Shown in pieces: positions 7,088 through 13,833 of a stretch of DNA of 15,165 nucleotides (within the stretch, counting starts at the first letter, position 1; the number at the start of each line of letters is the position of its first letter). This DNA is from JAHJSA01 sp038204345 (GTDB taxonomy: Bacteria > Actinomycetota > Thermoleophilia > RBG-16-64-13), in NCBI GenBank assembly GCA_038204345.1, contig JBBRDB010000047.1, forward strand, positions 1 through 15,165. The letters run 5' to 3'. A program made the position numbers and the translations under genes. The notes under the pieces are model-generated. The model was given only the letters and a program-made list of their open reading frames with translations, did no database searches and had not been told where the DNA came from.

Positions 7088-7117
7088 ACTGGAGGTAGCT
7101 GAGACTGGAGGTCGCTG
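7086..7117 (+). repeat. Tandem 16-bp duplication spanning the lipid-kinase stop codon
   Basis: Two adjacent units, AGACTGGAGGTAGCTG (7086-7101) and AGACTGGAGGTCGCTG (7102-7117), differ at one base. The first overlaps the last two bases of the kinase stop codon. It looks like a small local duplication with no evident function. Confidence 0.6.
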
Positions 7118-7190
7118 GGAGTCGAGCGCCCAAGCGGATGGCGCCGAGCCCGCCCACGGAAGAGCGGAAGCAGAAAGGAGTCGTCTTCAC

Positions 7191-7748
7191 ATGGATGTGA
7201 GCGCAGCCGTCGTCAAAAGACGGAGCATCAGGAAGTTCGAGGAAGGTCGTGAGGTCAGCGACGCCGACCTAGTGAAGATACTCGAGGCGGGCCGCCAGGC
7301 TCCCTCGTGGAAGAACGACCAGCCTTGGCGTTTCGTCGTGGTCCGCGAAGCCGCCCAGAAGGAACGTGTCGCCGAATGCCTTCCCGATTCCAACCCCGCG
7401 GGCAACGCCATCAGGAGCGCATCCGCCCTCATCGTCCTTGTGGGCGTGCCGGACGAGGGCGCGATACATCAAGGCAAGCCTTTCTGGCTTGTGGATTGCG
7501 GGATCGCCGGCCAGAACATGTACCTTCAGGCGACAGAACTCGGCATCGCATCGGTGTGGGTCTCGCTGCTTGACAGTCCGCGTCTCTGCGGCACGCTGGG
7601 CCTGCCGGAAGGCATGGAGTGTGTGGGCGTCTTCCCGCTGGGGTATGCGCTTGAAGGCTACGAGCCAAAACCGCGGGGCCGCAAAGAACTCAGCGACATC
7701 GTCTGGCTCGATCGGTCTGGTCAGCCGTTCGCTCCGATTTCCGCATAG
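7191..7748 (+). CDS. Nitroreductase family FMN-dependent oxidoreductase
   Basis: A 185-residue cytoplasmic flavoprotein. RRSIRKF (10-16) is the family's FMN-phosphate contact. APSWKNDQPWRFVVV (37-51) is the second FMN/dimer block. VDCGIAGQNMYLQATELGI (101-119) is the long helix typical of the fold, and GVFPLGYALEGYEPKPRGRKELSDIV (146-171) is the C-terminal block with the PxxRKxLxxIV signature. At this length it belongs with the short, single-domain members (ferredoxin-like NADH:FMN or anaerobe-type nitroreductases); the substrate is not predictable. AAAGGAG lies 10 bases before the ATG at 7191. A GNAT acetyltransferase follows after a 37-bp gap, and the two are probably co-transcribed. Confidence 0.92.
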   Translation: MDVSAAVVKRRSIRKFEEGREVSDADLVKILEAGRQAPSWKNDQPWRFVVVREAAQKERVAECLPDSNPAGNAIRSASALIVLVGVPDEGAIHQGKPFWLVDCGIAGQNMYLQATELGIASVWVSLLDSPRLCGTLGLPEGMECVGVFPLGYALEGYEPKPRGRKELSDIVWLDRSGQPFAPISA

Positions 7749-7785
7749 GCCGTCGGCGCAGTACGGCCCGCGGAGAGGAGCAGTG

Positions 7786-8718
7786 ATGCAGGCTGACTCG
7801 AAGATCATGGAGTTCGACCCCGCGTCCATCCGGATCCGAGACGCCCGCGAAGCAGACCGGGCAGCCGTTCAAGACCTCGCCGCCACGTGGTGGCCTTGGG
7901 TAGGCAGCCAAGTACCCACCGTGGAAGAGTGGTTCGAATCCCAGAACGGGATCGTTCGCGTAGCTCTGACCCCCGATGACCTCATCGTCGGGACCCTGCG
8001 GCTCGAGCACCTGAACCATACGCAATGCTGGCTTAGCGGCCTCGGGGTGGTCCCTGCATACCGTGGCTTCGGCATCGCAGGACTCCTTCTGCAAGACGCC
8101 ATACGCCTGGCTCGCTCGGAGCGCTTGCTCGCCTTGCGATACGCAGCGGAGACCACGAACGACGCGGTGCACCAGATGAGCCTGTCCAACTCGCTGCGGC
8201 CCCGAGGAACGTGGGTCAGTTTCGCGAAGACCATGGACGCGAGCGCCTGCAGGATAGGACGCGCGAAACCCGCGCTCAGCTCGGCCGGCACCGTCAAGAT
8301 GAGTCCCGCCGACCGACTGCGCGTGCTCTCGCTGTTACCAGCCGGCGGACGCGCCCTTTTCGTTGAACGATGGACATGGCGCGCCCTGGACGACGGAGCG
8401 ATGTCAGCCGTCATCGCACGCGGGGGTGCCTTCTTCGCGCGTTCGGGGGTTGGAGGTTGGGGACTCGCCGTCGTGGGAGAGTGGACCCCGACCGCGTTGG
8501 AGGCCACCTTCTACGGCCCGGACGCGGGCTGCGCGCAATCCCTCCTCGAACACCTCCGGACCATGGCCTGCGAATCGACAGAGGGAACTACCCTCACCAT
8601 CTACATGCCCCAAGACACGCCGGCGGCCGGCATCCTGGCCGCTGCGGCCCGCCGCGGCGACTGGCATTCCGTAACGGAGCACCCCCTCCGCATCTGGGAG
8701 CTCTCACTGGTGACGTGA
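7786..8718 (+). CDS. GNAT family N-acetyltransferase with an extra C-terminal half
   Basis: A 310-residue protein. The N-terminal half (about 15-150) is a canonical GNAT domain: IRIRDAREADRAAVQDLA opens it, and LSGLGVVPAYRGFGIAGLLL (83-102) is motif A, with the acetyl-CoA pyrophosphate loop RGFGIAG. The C-terminal half (about 170-310) is a second alpha/beta region with no acetyl-CoA loop. By position it may be a degenerate second GNAT domain, as in tandem-GNAT proteins. The acceptor substrate is unknown. The start is ATG 7786, or GTG 7783 directly before it; GGAGAGGAG lies 5 bases upstream of the ATG. The frame is open far upstream, but that stretch overlaps the nitroreductase gene out of frame and is not coding. 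The 3' end overlaps the convergent gene by 15 bp. Confidence 0.85.
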   Translation: MQADSKIMEFDPASIRIRDAREADRAAVQDLAATWWPWVGSQVPTVEEWFESQNGIVRVALTPDDLIVGTLRLEHLNHTQCWLSGLGVVPAYRGFGIAGLLLQDAIRLARSERLLALRYAAETTNDAVHQMSLSNSLRPRGTWVSFAKTMDASACRIGRAKPALSSAGTVKMSPADRLRVLSLLPAGGRALFVERWTWRALDDGAMSAVIARGGAFFARSGVGGWGLAVVGEWTPTALEATFYGPDAGCAQSLLEHLRTMACESTEGTTLTIYMPQDTPAAGILAAAARRGDWHSVTEHPLRIWELSLVT

Positions 8719-9069
8719 TTCGCGGCCGATCTTACCCGGCTGCGCCCCGAAATCCCCCCACGCCCCGGCGACGGACTCCCGCAAGCGGGCCTCGAGAGGC
8801 TCTTTATCCAGGAAGCGGGCAGCCTCGCCTGGACGCCTCTGGCGTAGATCTTGCTCGATCTCGCCTGCCAACAGGTGGAGTTCTTCGTCCATTTGGGAAC
8901 GGAACAACTCGGCATCGAGTTCGAGCGTTCGTGTCTCGAAGTAGTCGCGGATGGCTTCGTACAGCTCGCCGGGGGTCGCGATAGAGTCGGAGCAGAGCTC
9001 CAGGTAGTAGCTGATGAAGACCCGTTTGAGGCGGGCTCGGAGCTGCGGAGTCGAGCGATGGGCATTCAT
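8704..9069 (-). CDS. Small charged helical protein, function unknown
   Basis: A 121-residue protein I do not recognise. It has no signal peptide or membrane segment. It opens with basic RSTPQLRARLKRVFISYYLEL, and helix-rich, Glu/Arg-rich sequence follows (GELYEAIRDYFETRTLELDAELF, then EELHLLAGEIEQDLRQRR). The tail is Gly/Arg-rich (AWGDFGAQPGKIGRESRHQ). The single cysteine is C26. It lies 11 bases behind the histidine-flanked orphan on the same strand and two genes behind the FmdE-family gene, so the three form a probable operon. The ATG at 9069 lacks a strong Shine-Dalgarno sequence, which suggests coupling to the upstream gene. It overlaps the convergent GNAT gene by 15 bp at its 3' end. Confidence 0.6.
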   Translation of the reverse strand: MNAHRSTPQLRARLKRVFISYYLELCSDSIATPGELYEAIRDYFETRTLELDAELFRSQMDEELHLLAGEIEQDLRQRRPGEAARFLDKEPLEARLRESVAGAWGDFGAQPGKIGRESRHQ

Positions 9070-9080
9070 CGCGCTCGCAG

Positions 9081-9566
9081 CTACTTGCGGTAGGCTACGT
9101 CACGCCACGTGGGATGAGGGGGTGGCCCGAGCTCACGGGTATGATGTCCACGGGGGTGGTAGGTGAAGCACCCACGCTCCTCGTCGAACCGCACGTCGAG
9201 CTGCTCATCGAGAAGTCGTTGGTCGAGCCATGCTCCCCGGAACACCAACTCCCTCAGCCAGTAGATGAGACACTCGTTCTTATGCATGAGGGCTTCGTCA
9301 CCAAGGCCCACCAGGTGTTCACCCAGTGCGCTCACCGGGAAATCGATCGAACCCGACGAGACCAACTGCACCAGATCCGTGCGCTCGTCATCATCGAGAC
9401 TGCCGGATTCCACCAGGTCCAGCTCCACCGCCGCGGTCTCGACGCGCTGCGCGAAATCCACGGAATTGAAGCTGAAGCGAAAGCTACGGAACTCGAGGAT
9501 ATAGTCTTCGCCCGAGCTGTAGTTCGGATGCGTGTGGTGTCCTTCAGCGGACAAGACCACCCCCAA
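9081..9566 (-). CDS. Histidine-flanked protein, function unknown
   Basis: A protein of about 161 residues that I cannot place in a family. The central part is acidic and probably folded: DYILEFRSFRFSFNSVDFAQRV (21-42), VELDLVESGSLDDDERTDLVQLV and ALMHKNECLIYWLRELVFRG (92-111). Both ends are rich in histidine (GHHTHP at 9-14; HPRGHHTRELGPPPHP at 137-152), a pattern that could bind metal. There is no signal peptide or transmembrane segment. The assigned start is TTG at 9566, six bases after the FmdE-family stop. GTG at 9560 and TTG at 9554 are in frame and cannot be excluded. Tight spacing on both sides places it as the middle gene of the FmdE operon, where it may act on the same substrate or cofactor. 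Confidence 0.62.
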   Translation of the reverse strand: MGVVLSAEGHHTHPNYSSGEDYILEFRSFRFSFNSVDFAQRVETAAVELDLVESGSLDDDERTDLVQLVSSGSIDFPVSALGEHLVGLGDEALMHKNECLIYWLRELVFRGAWLDQRLLDEQLDVRFDEERGCFTYHPRGHHTRELGPPPHPTWRDVAYRK

Positions 9567-9572
9567 GACCGA

Positions 9573-10187
9573 TCATCCCGCCAACGTCCCCATTCTACCA
9601 GAGGTGACCGTTCTGCCAAACGCGCTGACATCAAGACCTAGATCCCGAGCACAAGGCAGACAGAAGGAGCGCTCATCCTCATGCACCACGCGGGTCTCCA
9701 TCGCCTCTTCGTGGCAGCGCGCGCACGGCACGCTCTTGTGGATGCTCGCGCGGGCGGGAAGCGCGATCTGCACGCTTTGCACGTGAAACAGGTCGGTGGC
9801 CGGCTTCGAAAGTAGGATAGACATACGCTCTTCGCGGCTCATCGCGTGTGCCTGGTCGCGGGACGGACCGAATGCGTCGGATCTAAGGGCTATCCGTACC
9901 GCGCGGTCGCGTTTTCGGTCGCCCACGGTGAACACCTGCTTGCCATTATCCTCGAAGACTAGATTGCCTTTGCCGAACGTGGTTGACAGCAGATACTGGA
10001 AAGCGTCTACCGAGCAGCTGTCGTTCTCTGCGATGAGAACCAAGTCCTCGTCCGCTGAGGGTTCCACTTCCAACGATTCCATGGCCAACAGCGCCGCCCG
10101 ATACCCGATGAGTAGCCCCGGGCAGACGTGACCGTGGAAAGACACCACTTCGTCCAGGACAGGGTCGGCTAGATCCTCTCGATCCAT
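9573..10187 (-). CDS. FmdE family protein with C-terminal zinc-binding CxxC pair
   Basis: A 204-residue cytoplasmic protein. The N-terminal FmdE domain (PF02663-like; named after the extra subunit of tungsten formylmethanofuran dehydrogenase) shows SFHGHVCPGLLIGYRAA (16-32), with the conserved H18, H20 and C22, and ENDSCSVDAFQYLLSTTFGKGNL (54-76), with C58. The C-terminus holds C155xxC158 and C176xxC179, a zinc ribbon/TraR-like cluster seen in many bacterial FmdE proteins. Bacterial homologues occur in anaerobes without methanogenesis and have no settled function; a role with molybdenum/tungsten enzymes is speculation. The start at 10187 is preferred because GGAGG lies 8 bases before it. An ATG at 10202 has no such site and would place five extra residues over that GGAGG. 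It is the first gene of the leftward operon and divergent from the lprG-like gene. Confidence 0.85.
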   Translation of the reverse strand: MDREDLADPVLDEVVSFHGHVCPGLLIGYRAALLAMESLEVEPSADEDLVLIAENDSCSVDAFQYLLSTTFGKGNLVFEDNGKQVFTVGDRKRDRAVRIALRSDAFGPSRDQAHAMSREERMSILLSKPATDLFHVQSVQIALPARASIHKSVPCARCHEEAMETRVVHEDERSFCLPCARDLGLDVSAFGRTVTSGRMGTLAG

Positions 10188-10195
10188 ACCAGCAG

Positions 10196-10200
10196 CCTCC
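10196..10200 (-). promoter_or_regulatory. Ribosome binding site selecting the downstream FmdE start
   Basis: These bases read GGAGG on the minus strand, 8 bases before the ATG at 10187. They would be coding sequence if the ATG at 10202 were used. This supports the shorter protein. Confidence 0.55.
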
Positions 10201-10213
10201 ATCGTCGCAGAGC

Positions 10214-10249
10214 TTGTCTCTCGTGCCGTCGCGATACATAATACCTATC
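10214..10249 (+). promoter_or_regulatory. Leaderless promoter of the lprG-p55 operon, possibly bidirectional
   Basis: -35 TTGTCT (10214-10219), a 17-bp spacer and -10 CATAAT (10237-10242), with only 7 bases from the -10 to the ATG at 10250. Transcription should therefore start at or within a base or two of the ATG, giving a leaderless mRNA, and no Shine-Dalgarno sequence is present. On the other strand the same AT-rich island reads TATTAT (10243-10238), which could serve as the -10 for the FmdE operon and give a leader of about 44 nt. The -35 TTG is also a possible start codon in frame with the lipoprotein gene, but it is better read as promoter. Confidence 0.55.
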
Positions 10250-10969
10250 ATGCGACGCCCCATCTCTTTCTTCGCCCGCACTCTTACTGGATTCCTTATT
10301 CTGGCGGTGCTCCTCGTCGTGACGGTAACGAGTTGTTCGAGCAACGACCAGGCCACCGTCGACCCCGCACAGGTCCTCGCAGACTCGGCGGAGGCCATGA
10401 AGACCCTCCAGAGCTTCCATTTCACCTACGAAGTGACCAAGCCGGAAGGATCGCCCAAGTCAACGGGATTGGAGATCGTCCGAATCGTCGGGGACGTCAT
10501 CGCCGACGGCAACATGAAGGCCACCATCGACCTGCTACAGAACGACGTTCCCCTGCAGGTAGCCTTCGTAGCCGTGGGCGGCACGCATTACGTGCAAGAC
10601 CCGACGAGCCAGAAGTGGCAGAGCATGCCGGCCGCCTTCAGCCCGGTGGGATCGCTCAACCTCACTACGGGCACCGTCCAGATCCTGGAACGGATCGGCG
10701 AGCCGGAATATGTGGGCACCGAAGATATCGGGGGCACCCGCGCCTACCATCTCAGCGGCACGGTCCAGGCGACCGACGTCGCGTCTATCGCGGGCTCTAC
10801 CACCACGGAGACTCCCTTCGAGGGCGACATCTGGATCGGAGTCGATGACCACTTTGTGAGGCGTATCGTCGTTGTGGGAGCGGCGACCGCGAACGAGGTC
10901 GAGGGGACCATCCGCACGATCGAACTCTCGGCCTTCGACGAACCCCTGGAGATCGTCCCCCCCCAGTAG
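10250..10969 (+). CDS. LprG/LppX-family lipoprotein
   Basis: A 239-residue secreted lipoprotein. The type II signal peptide has RRP near the start, a hydrophobic core (about 12-27) and the lipobox VTSC, with C29 as the lipidated residue. The mature protein fits the LppX/LprA/LprF/LprG family (PF07161-like): an N-terminal helix (DPAQVLADSAEAMKTLQSFHF), then a curved beta-sheet with alternating strands, YVGTEDIGGTRAYHLSGTV, FEGDIWIGVDDHFVRRIVV and a final IELSAFDEPLEI. In mycobacteria LprG binds triacylated lipids in a hydrophobic pocket and works with the exporter encoded next to it. Here an MFS exporter also follows, 18 bp downstream. The ligand is unknown. The ATG at 10250 is chosen because it starts the signal peptide and fits the leaderless promoter; a TTG at 10214 would add 12 unlikely residues. 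Confidence 0.82.
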   Translation: MRRPISFFARTLTGFLILAVLLVVTVTSCSSNDQATVDPAQVLADSAEAMKTLQSFHFTYEVTKPEGSPKSTGLEIVRIVGDVIADGNMKATIDLLQNDVPLQVAFVAVGGTHYVQDPTSQKWQSMPAAFSPVGSLNLTTGTVQILERIGEPEYVGTEDIGGTRAYHLSGTVQATDVASIAGSTTTETPFEGDIWIGVDDHFVRRIVVVGAATANEVEGTIRTIELSAFDEPLEIVPPQ

Positions 10970-10987
10970 GGGCCGAGGGTATTTCCG

Positions 10988-12532
10988 ATGCCAACGCCCA
11001 CTGCGCCCGAGCCCCCGGCGCCGCCGGGGGCGGCGAGCGCGGTTTCCCGCCACCGCACCACCCTCGCCCTGACCGTCCTCTGCAGCGCCGTCTTCCTCGC
11101 GGCTCTAGACCAGACCATGGTCGTCACCGTGCTGCCCTCGATCATGCGGACCCTCCACATCCCCTACACCAAGCTCGATGACGCCGCCTGGATCGTGACG
11201 GGCTACCTCCTCGGCTACACGGTAGCGATGCCCTTCTTCGGTCGTCTGGCCGACGTGCGCGGTAGACGCATGATCTTCGCGACGGCGCTGGGCGTGTTCG
11301 CCGTGGGGAGCGTGCTCTGCGCACTCGCCGTAGATCTCCGGTGGCTGGTTGCCGCCCGAGTGATCCAAGCGGCCGGCGGCGGAGCATTGGTGCCGGTGGC
11401 GATGGTGGTGGCCGTGGGCCTGCTACCGACGCGACGGGCCTTCGCGCTGGGCGTGGTGGGAGCAGCCGCGGAGGCGGGCGGGGTGTTGGGCCCGCTGTAC
11501 GGAGCGATACTCTCGCAGACGTGGGGGTGGAAGACCATCTTCCTTGTGAACATCCCCCTGAGCCTTATCCTCATCGCGGCCACCTACAGGTTTCTATCGC
11601 AAGATGTCCCGATGCGGGACGGCGAACGTCCAAGCATCGACTACGTCGGGGCCGTGCTCATGGGAGCATTCCTCGCTTCCTTGACCATCGGCCTGGCCGG
11701 CGACACCCAGACAGGGTCCGTGACGGTGCGGCCCGTGTGGCTCGCCGTCAGCATCCTCGCTCTTGCGGCTTTCGTAGCGTTCGAACTCCATACTCGAAAA
11801 CCGCTGGTGCGGCTGAGCCTGTTCCGCAGCCTACCTTTCTCGGCGGCGAACCTTGCGAATCTTGCTGTGGGCGTCGCACTCATCATCGCCATGGTCGAAG
11901 TGCCGCTCTATGCCTATTCGATCCTGGGCAGCACCGAGATCGAGGGGGGACTTCTACTCGTGCGCCTTACGCTTATGATCCCACTAGGAGCGCTGGCCGG
12001 AGGTTGGGTGGCCGACCGCACCGGCTACCGGCTCACGGGCGTACTCGGGTTCGCCCTCACCGGAGTAGGTTTCACACTCATCGGATTCTGGCCCGCCGAA
12101 CCGTCGAACCTCCAAATGACAGCGGCGCTGATGACCACCGGGCTCGGATTCGGCCTTGTGATAGCCCCGATCGGAGCAACCGTCATCGCATCGGTGGGGT
12201 CGGCGTGGATGACCACCGGGTCGGCGTTGGTGACCGTCATGCGCATGATAGGGATGACGGTGGGTCTGTCAGCGCTGAGTTCCTGGGGGCTGCAGCGCTT
12301 CAACGGCCTCATGGCCGGTTCCCCTCTCCCGCTGAGGACCGCGGGCATGAGCCAATCCCAGTACGATGCTCTCGTGGAGGCCTACCAGCGGACCCTCGAC
12401 GCCTCCCTCCACGCCGTGTACTCGGAGTTCTTCCTCATCGCCGGCGGAGTGGCTTTGGCCGCGATAATCCCGGCACTCTTCTTCTATCGGGGCCGCAGTC
12501 GCGGCTTCCGCCTGCCCTTCCTTCCGCAGTGA
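10988..12532 (+). CDS. P55-like MFS exporter (DHA2/14-TM drug:H+ antiporter family)
   Basis: A 514-residue inner-membrane transporter, about the length of mycobacterial P55 (Rv1410c). After a Pro/Ala-rich lead, helix 1 carries LDQTMVVTVLP, with D41 at the position of the aspartate needed for proton coupling in P55. WIVTGYLLGYTVAMP (68-82) runs into motif A, GRLADVRGRR (85-94). Motif B is ARVIQAAGGGALVP (123-136), and motif C is GAAAEAGGVLGPLYG (158-172), typical of antiporters. LGALAGGWVADRTGYR, GLGFGLVIAP and RMIGMTVGLSALSSWGLQRFNGLMAG closely resemble the P55 sequence as I recall it. In mycobacteria P55 with LprG exports triacylglycerol and lipoglycan-related lipids and affects drug tolerance. 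GAGGG lies 8 bases before the ATG. It is transcribed with the lipoprotein gene; the substrate here is inferred. Confidence 0.92.
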   Translation: MPTPTAPEPPAPPGAASAVSRHRTTLALTVLCSAVFLAALDQTMVVTVLPSIMRTLHIPYTKLDDAAWIVTGYLLGYTVAMPFFGRLADVRGRRMIFATALGVFAVGSVLCALAVDLRWLVAARVIQAAGGGALVPVAMVVAVGLLPTRRAFALGVVGAAAEAGGVLGPLYGAILSQTWGWKTIFLVNIPLSLILIAATYRFLSQDVPMRDGERPSIDYVGAVLMGAFLASLTIGLAGDTQTGSVTVRPVWLAVSILALAAFVAFELHTRKPLVRLSLFRSLPFSAANLANLAVGVALIIAMVEVPLYAYSILGSTEIEGGLLLVRLTLMIPLGALAGGWVADRTGYRLTGVLGFALTGVGFTLIGFWPAEPSNLQMTAALMTTGLGFGLVIAPIGATVIASVGSAWMTTGSALVTVMRMIGMTVGLSALSSWGLQRFNGLMAGSPLPLRTAGMSQSQYDALVEAYQRTLDASLHAVYSEFFLIAGGVALAAIIPALFFYRGRSRGFRLPFLPQ

Positions 12533-12546
12533 GCCACGCTTCCTCG

Positions 12547-12598
12547 TTGCGGACTTGTCCGACGCGGTTGGTAGAATCTGAGCGGAATCAACGGAAGG
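12547..12598 (+). promoter_or_regulatory. Candidate promoter and ribosome binding site for the YhaM-like gene
   Basis: -10 TAGAAT (12572-12577, five of six consensus bases) with a weak -35 TTGCGG (12547-12552) at a long 19-bp spacing. GGAAGG (12593-12598) lies 7 bases before the GTG start. It sits in the 73-bp gap after the exporter gene, so the nuclease gene may be transcribed independently. Confidence 0.35.
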
Positions 12599-12605
12599 AC
12601 GACAT

Positions 12606-13700
12606 GTGAACGGCGACCGACTCAACCCAGACTCCGACCCCGGACTTGATGCCCCAACGCAACGGACCGGAGCGTCGTGGGTCGACGGCCCCCCGGGAGT
12701 GGATCGCACAGAGCTTGCCGATTTGACGCCAGGCATGGCAGTGAACGAGGTCTATCTCGTGAAGAGCAAGGAAGCACGCACCACTAAGTCGGGCAAGCCG
12801 TACCTCAAACTCCGCTTGGGGGATCGCTCTGGAACGGCGGACTGCATGGTCTGGGAGCGGAGCGAGAGCATATCTTCTCACTTCGAGGCCGGGGACCTGG
12901 TCATCGTCCAGGGGCGCGCGTCCGAGTACCAGGGTACACTCCAGCTGGAGGCCACGGACGTCCTATCCGCTTCCGATTCCGGGATGGATGCACGGGCGTT
13001 CCTTCCGTCCACCTTCCGGGATATAGACGAGCTGGTGGGGTTCCTGCAGTACCACATCGATTCGGTCTACGACCGTGATTACCGCTCGCTCCTTCGCGCG
13101 GTGTTCGAGGACCAGGCTTTCCTCGCTCGGTTCGCCGAGGCCCCGGCGGCCAAGACCTTTCACCACGCCTACCTGGGAGGTCTCCTCGAACACACGGTCA
13201 CGGTGGCCGACCTATGCGACCACATCTCCCAGCAGTACGCACGCGTGAACCGCGACCTCCTCATCACGTCCGCCCTACTGCACGACATCGGGAAGGTCGA
13301 CGAACTGACGTACGAATCTACGATCGACTACAGCGAGTCGGGCCGTTTTCTCGGGCACGTGATCCTGGGAGTGATGTTCGTGTCGCAGAAAGCCGCCGCG
13401 CTCTCTGGATTCCCCGACAAGAAGCTCGAATTGCTACTCCATGCGATCGTCAGTCACCATGGCGAACTCGAGTGGGGGTCGCCCAAACGACCCAAGACGC
13501 TGGAAGCTCTCATACTCCATCACGTAGATAACCTCGATGCCAAGATCAAGGGCTTCCTCGAGATCGTGGAGGGTTCGCGCAACGCAGACTGGACCGACCT
13601 CAGGAACCTATTTCGGCGGCCTCTCCACGTCCCCCAGGCGAGCCACCAAGAGCAGGACTTCCTCCCTCCCTGGGAAGGGGACAGAACCGAGGGTGTTTGA
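12606..13700 (+). CDS. YhaM-like 3'-5' exoribonuclease (OB fold plus HD domain)
   Basis: A 364-residue cytoplasmic nuclease. Residues 1-40 are polar and probably disordered, longer than in Bacillus YhaM. Residues about 40-122 form an OB-fold nucleic-acid-binding domain (VNEVYLVKSKEARTTKSGKPYLKLRLGDRSG; VIVQGRASEYQG). Residues about 180-325 form the HD domain: the metal ligands H196 (GGLLEHTV), H226-D227 (LLHDIGK), H284-H285 (SHHGE) and D308 (HHVDNLDAK) are all present, so activity is expected. In B. subtilis YhaM is a Mn2+-dependent 3'-5' exonuclease acting on RNA and single-stranded DNA. The start is GTG 12606, inside ATGTGA, with GGAAGG 7 bases upstream; the overlapping out-of-frame ATG meets a stop at once. 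A strong hairpin follows 20 bp after the stop codon. Confidence 0.92.
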   Translation: MNGDRLNPDSDPGLDAPTQRTGASWVDGPPGVDRTELADLTPGMAVNEVYLVKSKEARTTKSGKPYLKLRLGDRSGTADCMVWERSESISSHFEAGDLVIVQGRASEYQGTLQLEATDVLSASDSGMDARAFLPSTFRDIDELVGFLQYHIDSVYDRDYRSLLRAVFEDQAFLARFAEAPAAKTFHHAYLGGLLEHTVTVADLCDHISQQYARVNRDLLITSALLHDIGKVDELTYESTIDYSESGRFLGHVILGVMFVSQKAAALSGFPDKKLELLLHAIVSHHGELEWGSPKRPKTLEALILHHVDNLDAKIKGFLEIVEGSRNADWTDLRNLFRRPLHVPQASHQEQDFLPPWEGDRTEGV

Positions 13701-13720
13701 CAGTGGCGGGCGCGCCGGAC

Positions 13721-13752
13721 CCGATTGCGCCGGCGGGCGCCGGCGCAATCGG
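13721..13752. terminator. Perfect 14-bp inverted repeat between convergent genes
   Basis: CCGATTGCGCCGGC (13721-13734), loop GGGC and GCCGGCGCAATCGG (13739-13752) form an uninterrupted 14-bp stem. It lies between the stop of the YhaM-like gene (13700) and the stop of the convergent acidic-protein gene (13834), so it is well placed to end transcription from both sides. No T-run follows on either strand, so it is not a classical intrinsic terminator. T-less terminators and 3'-end-protecting hairpins are common in G+C-rich Actinomycetota. The rest of 13701-13833 shows nothing recognisable. Confidence 0.6.
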
Positions 13753-13833
13753 CTGAGTCCTGGCGACGCCTGATGCGGATGCGACGTCGACGTGGTCCAA
13801 TATCGGCAACTAGACGCCCGTCGGAGTTCTATC

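Noticed and set aside
7366..7785. Possible N-terminal extension of the GNAT protein over the nitroreductase gene
   Set aside because: The extension is out of frame with the nitroreductase and has no domain; a good ribosome binding site precedes the ATG at 7786.
10214..10249. TTG at 10214 as the lipoprotein start
   Set aside because: It would add 12 residues before the signal peptide. The TTG is better explained as part of a -35 box at ideal spacing to CATAAT.
11341..12609. 422-codon plus-strand frame inside the exporter gene
   Set aside because: Shifted frame of the MFS gene with an arginine-rich product; the MFS frame carries all the motifs.
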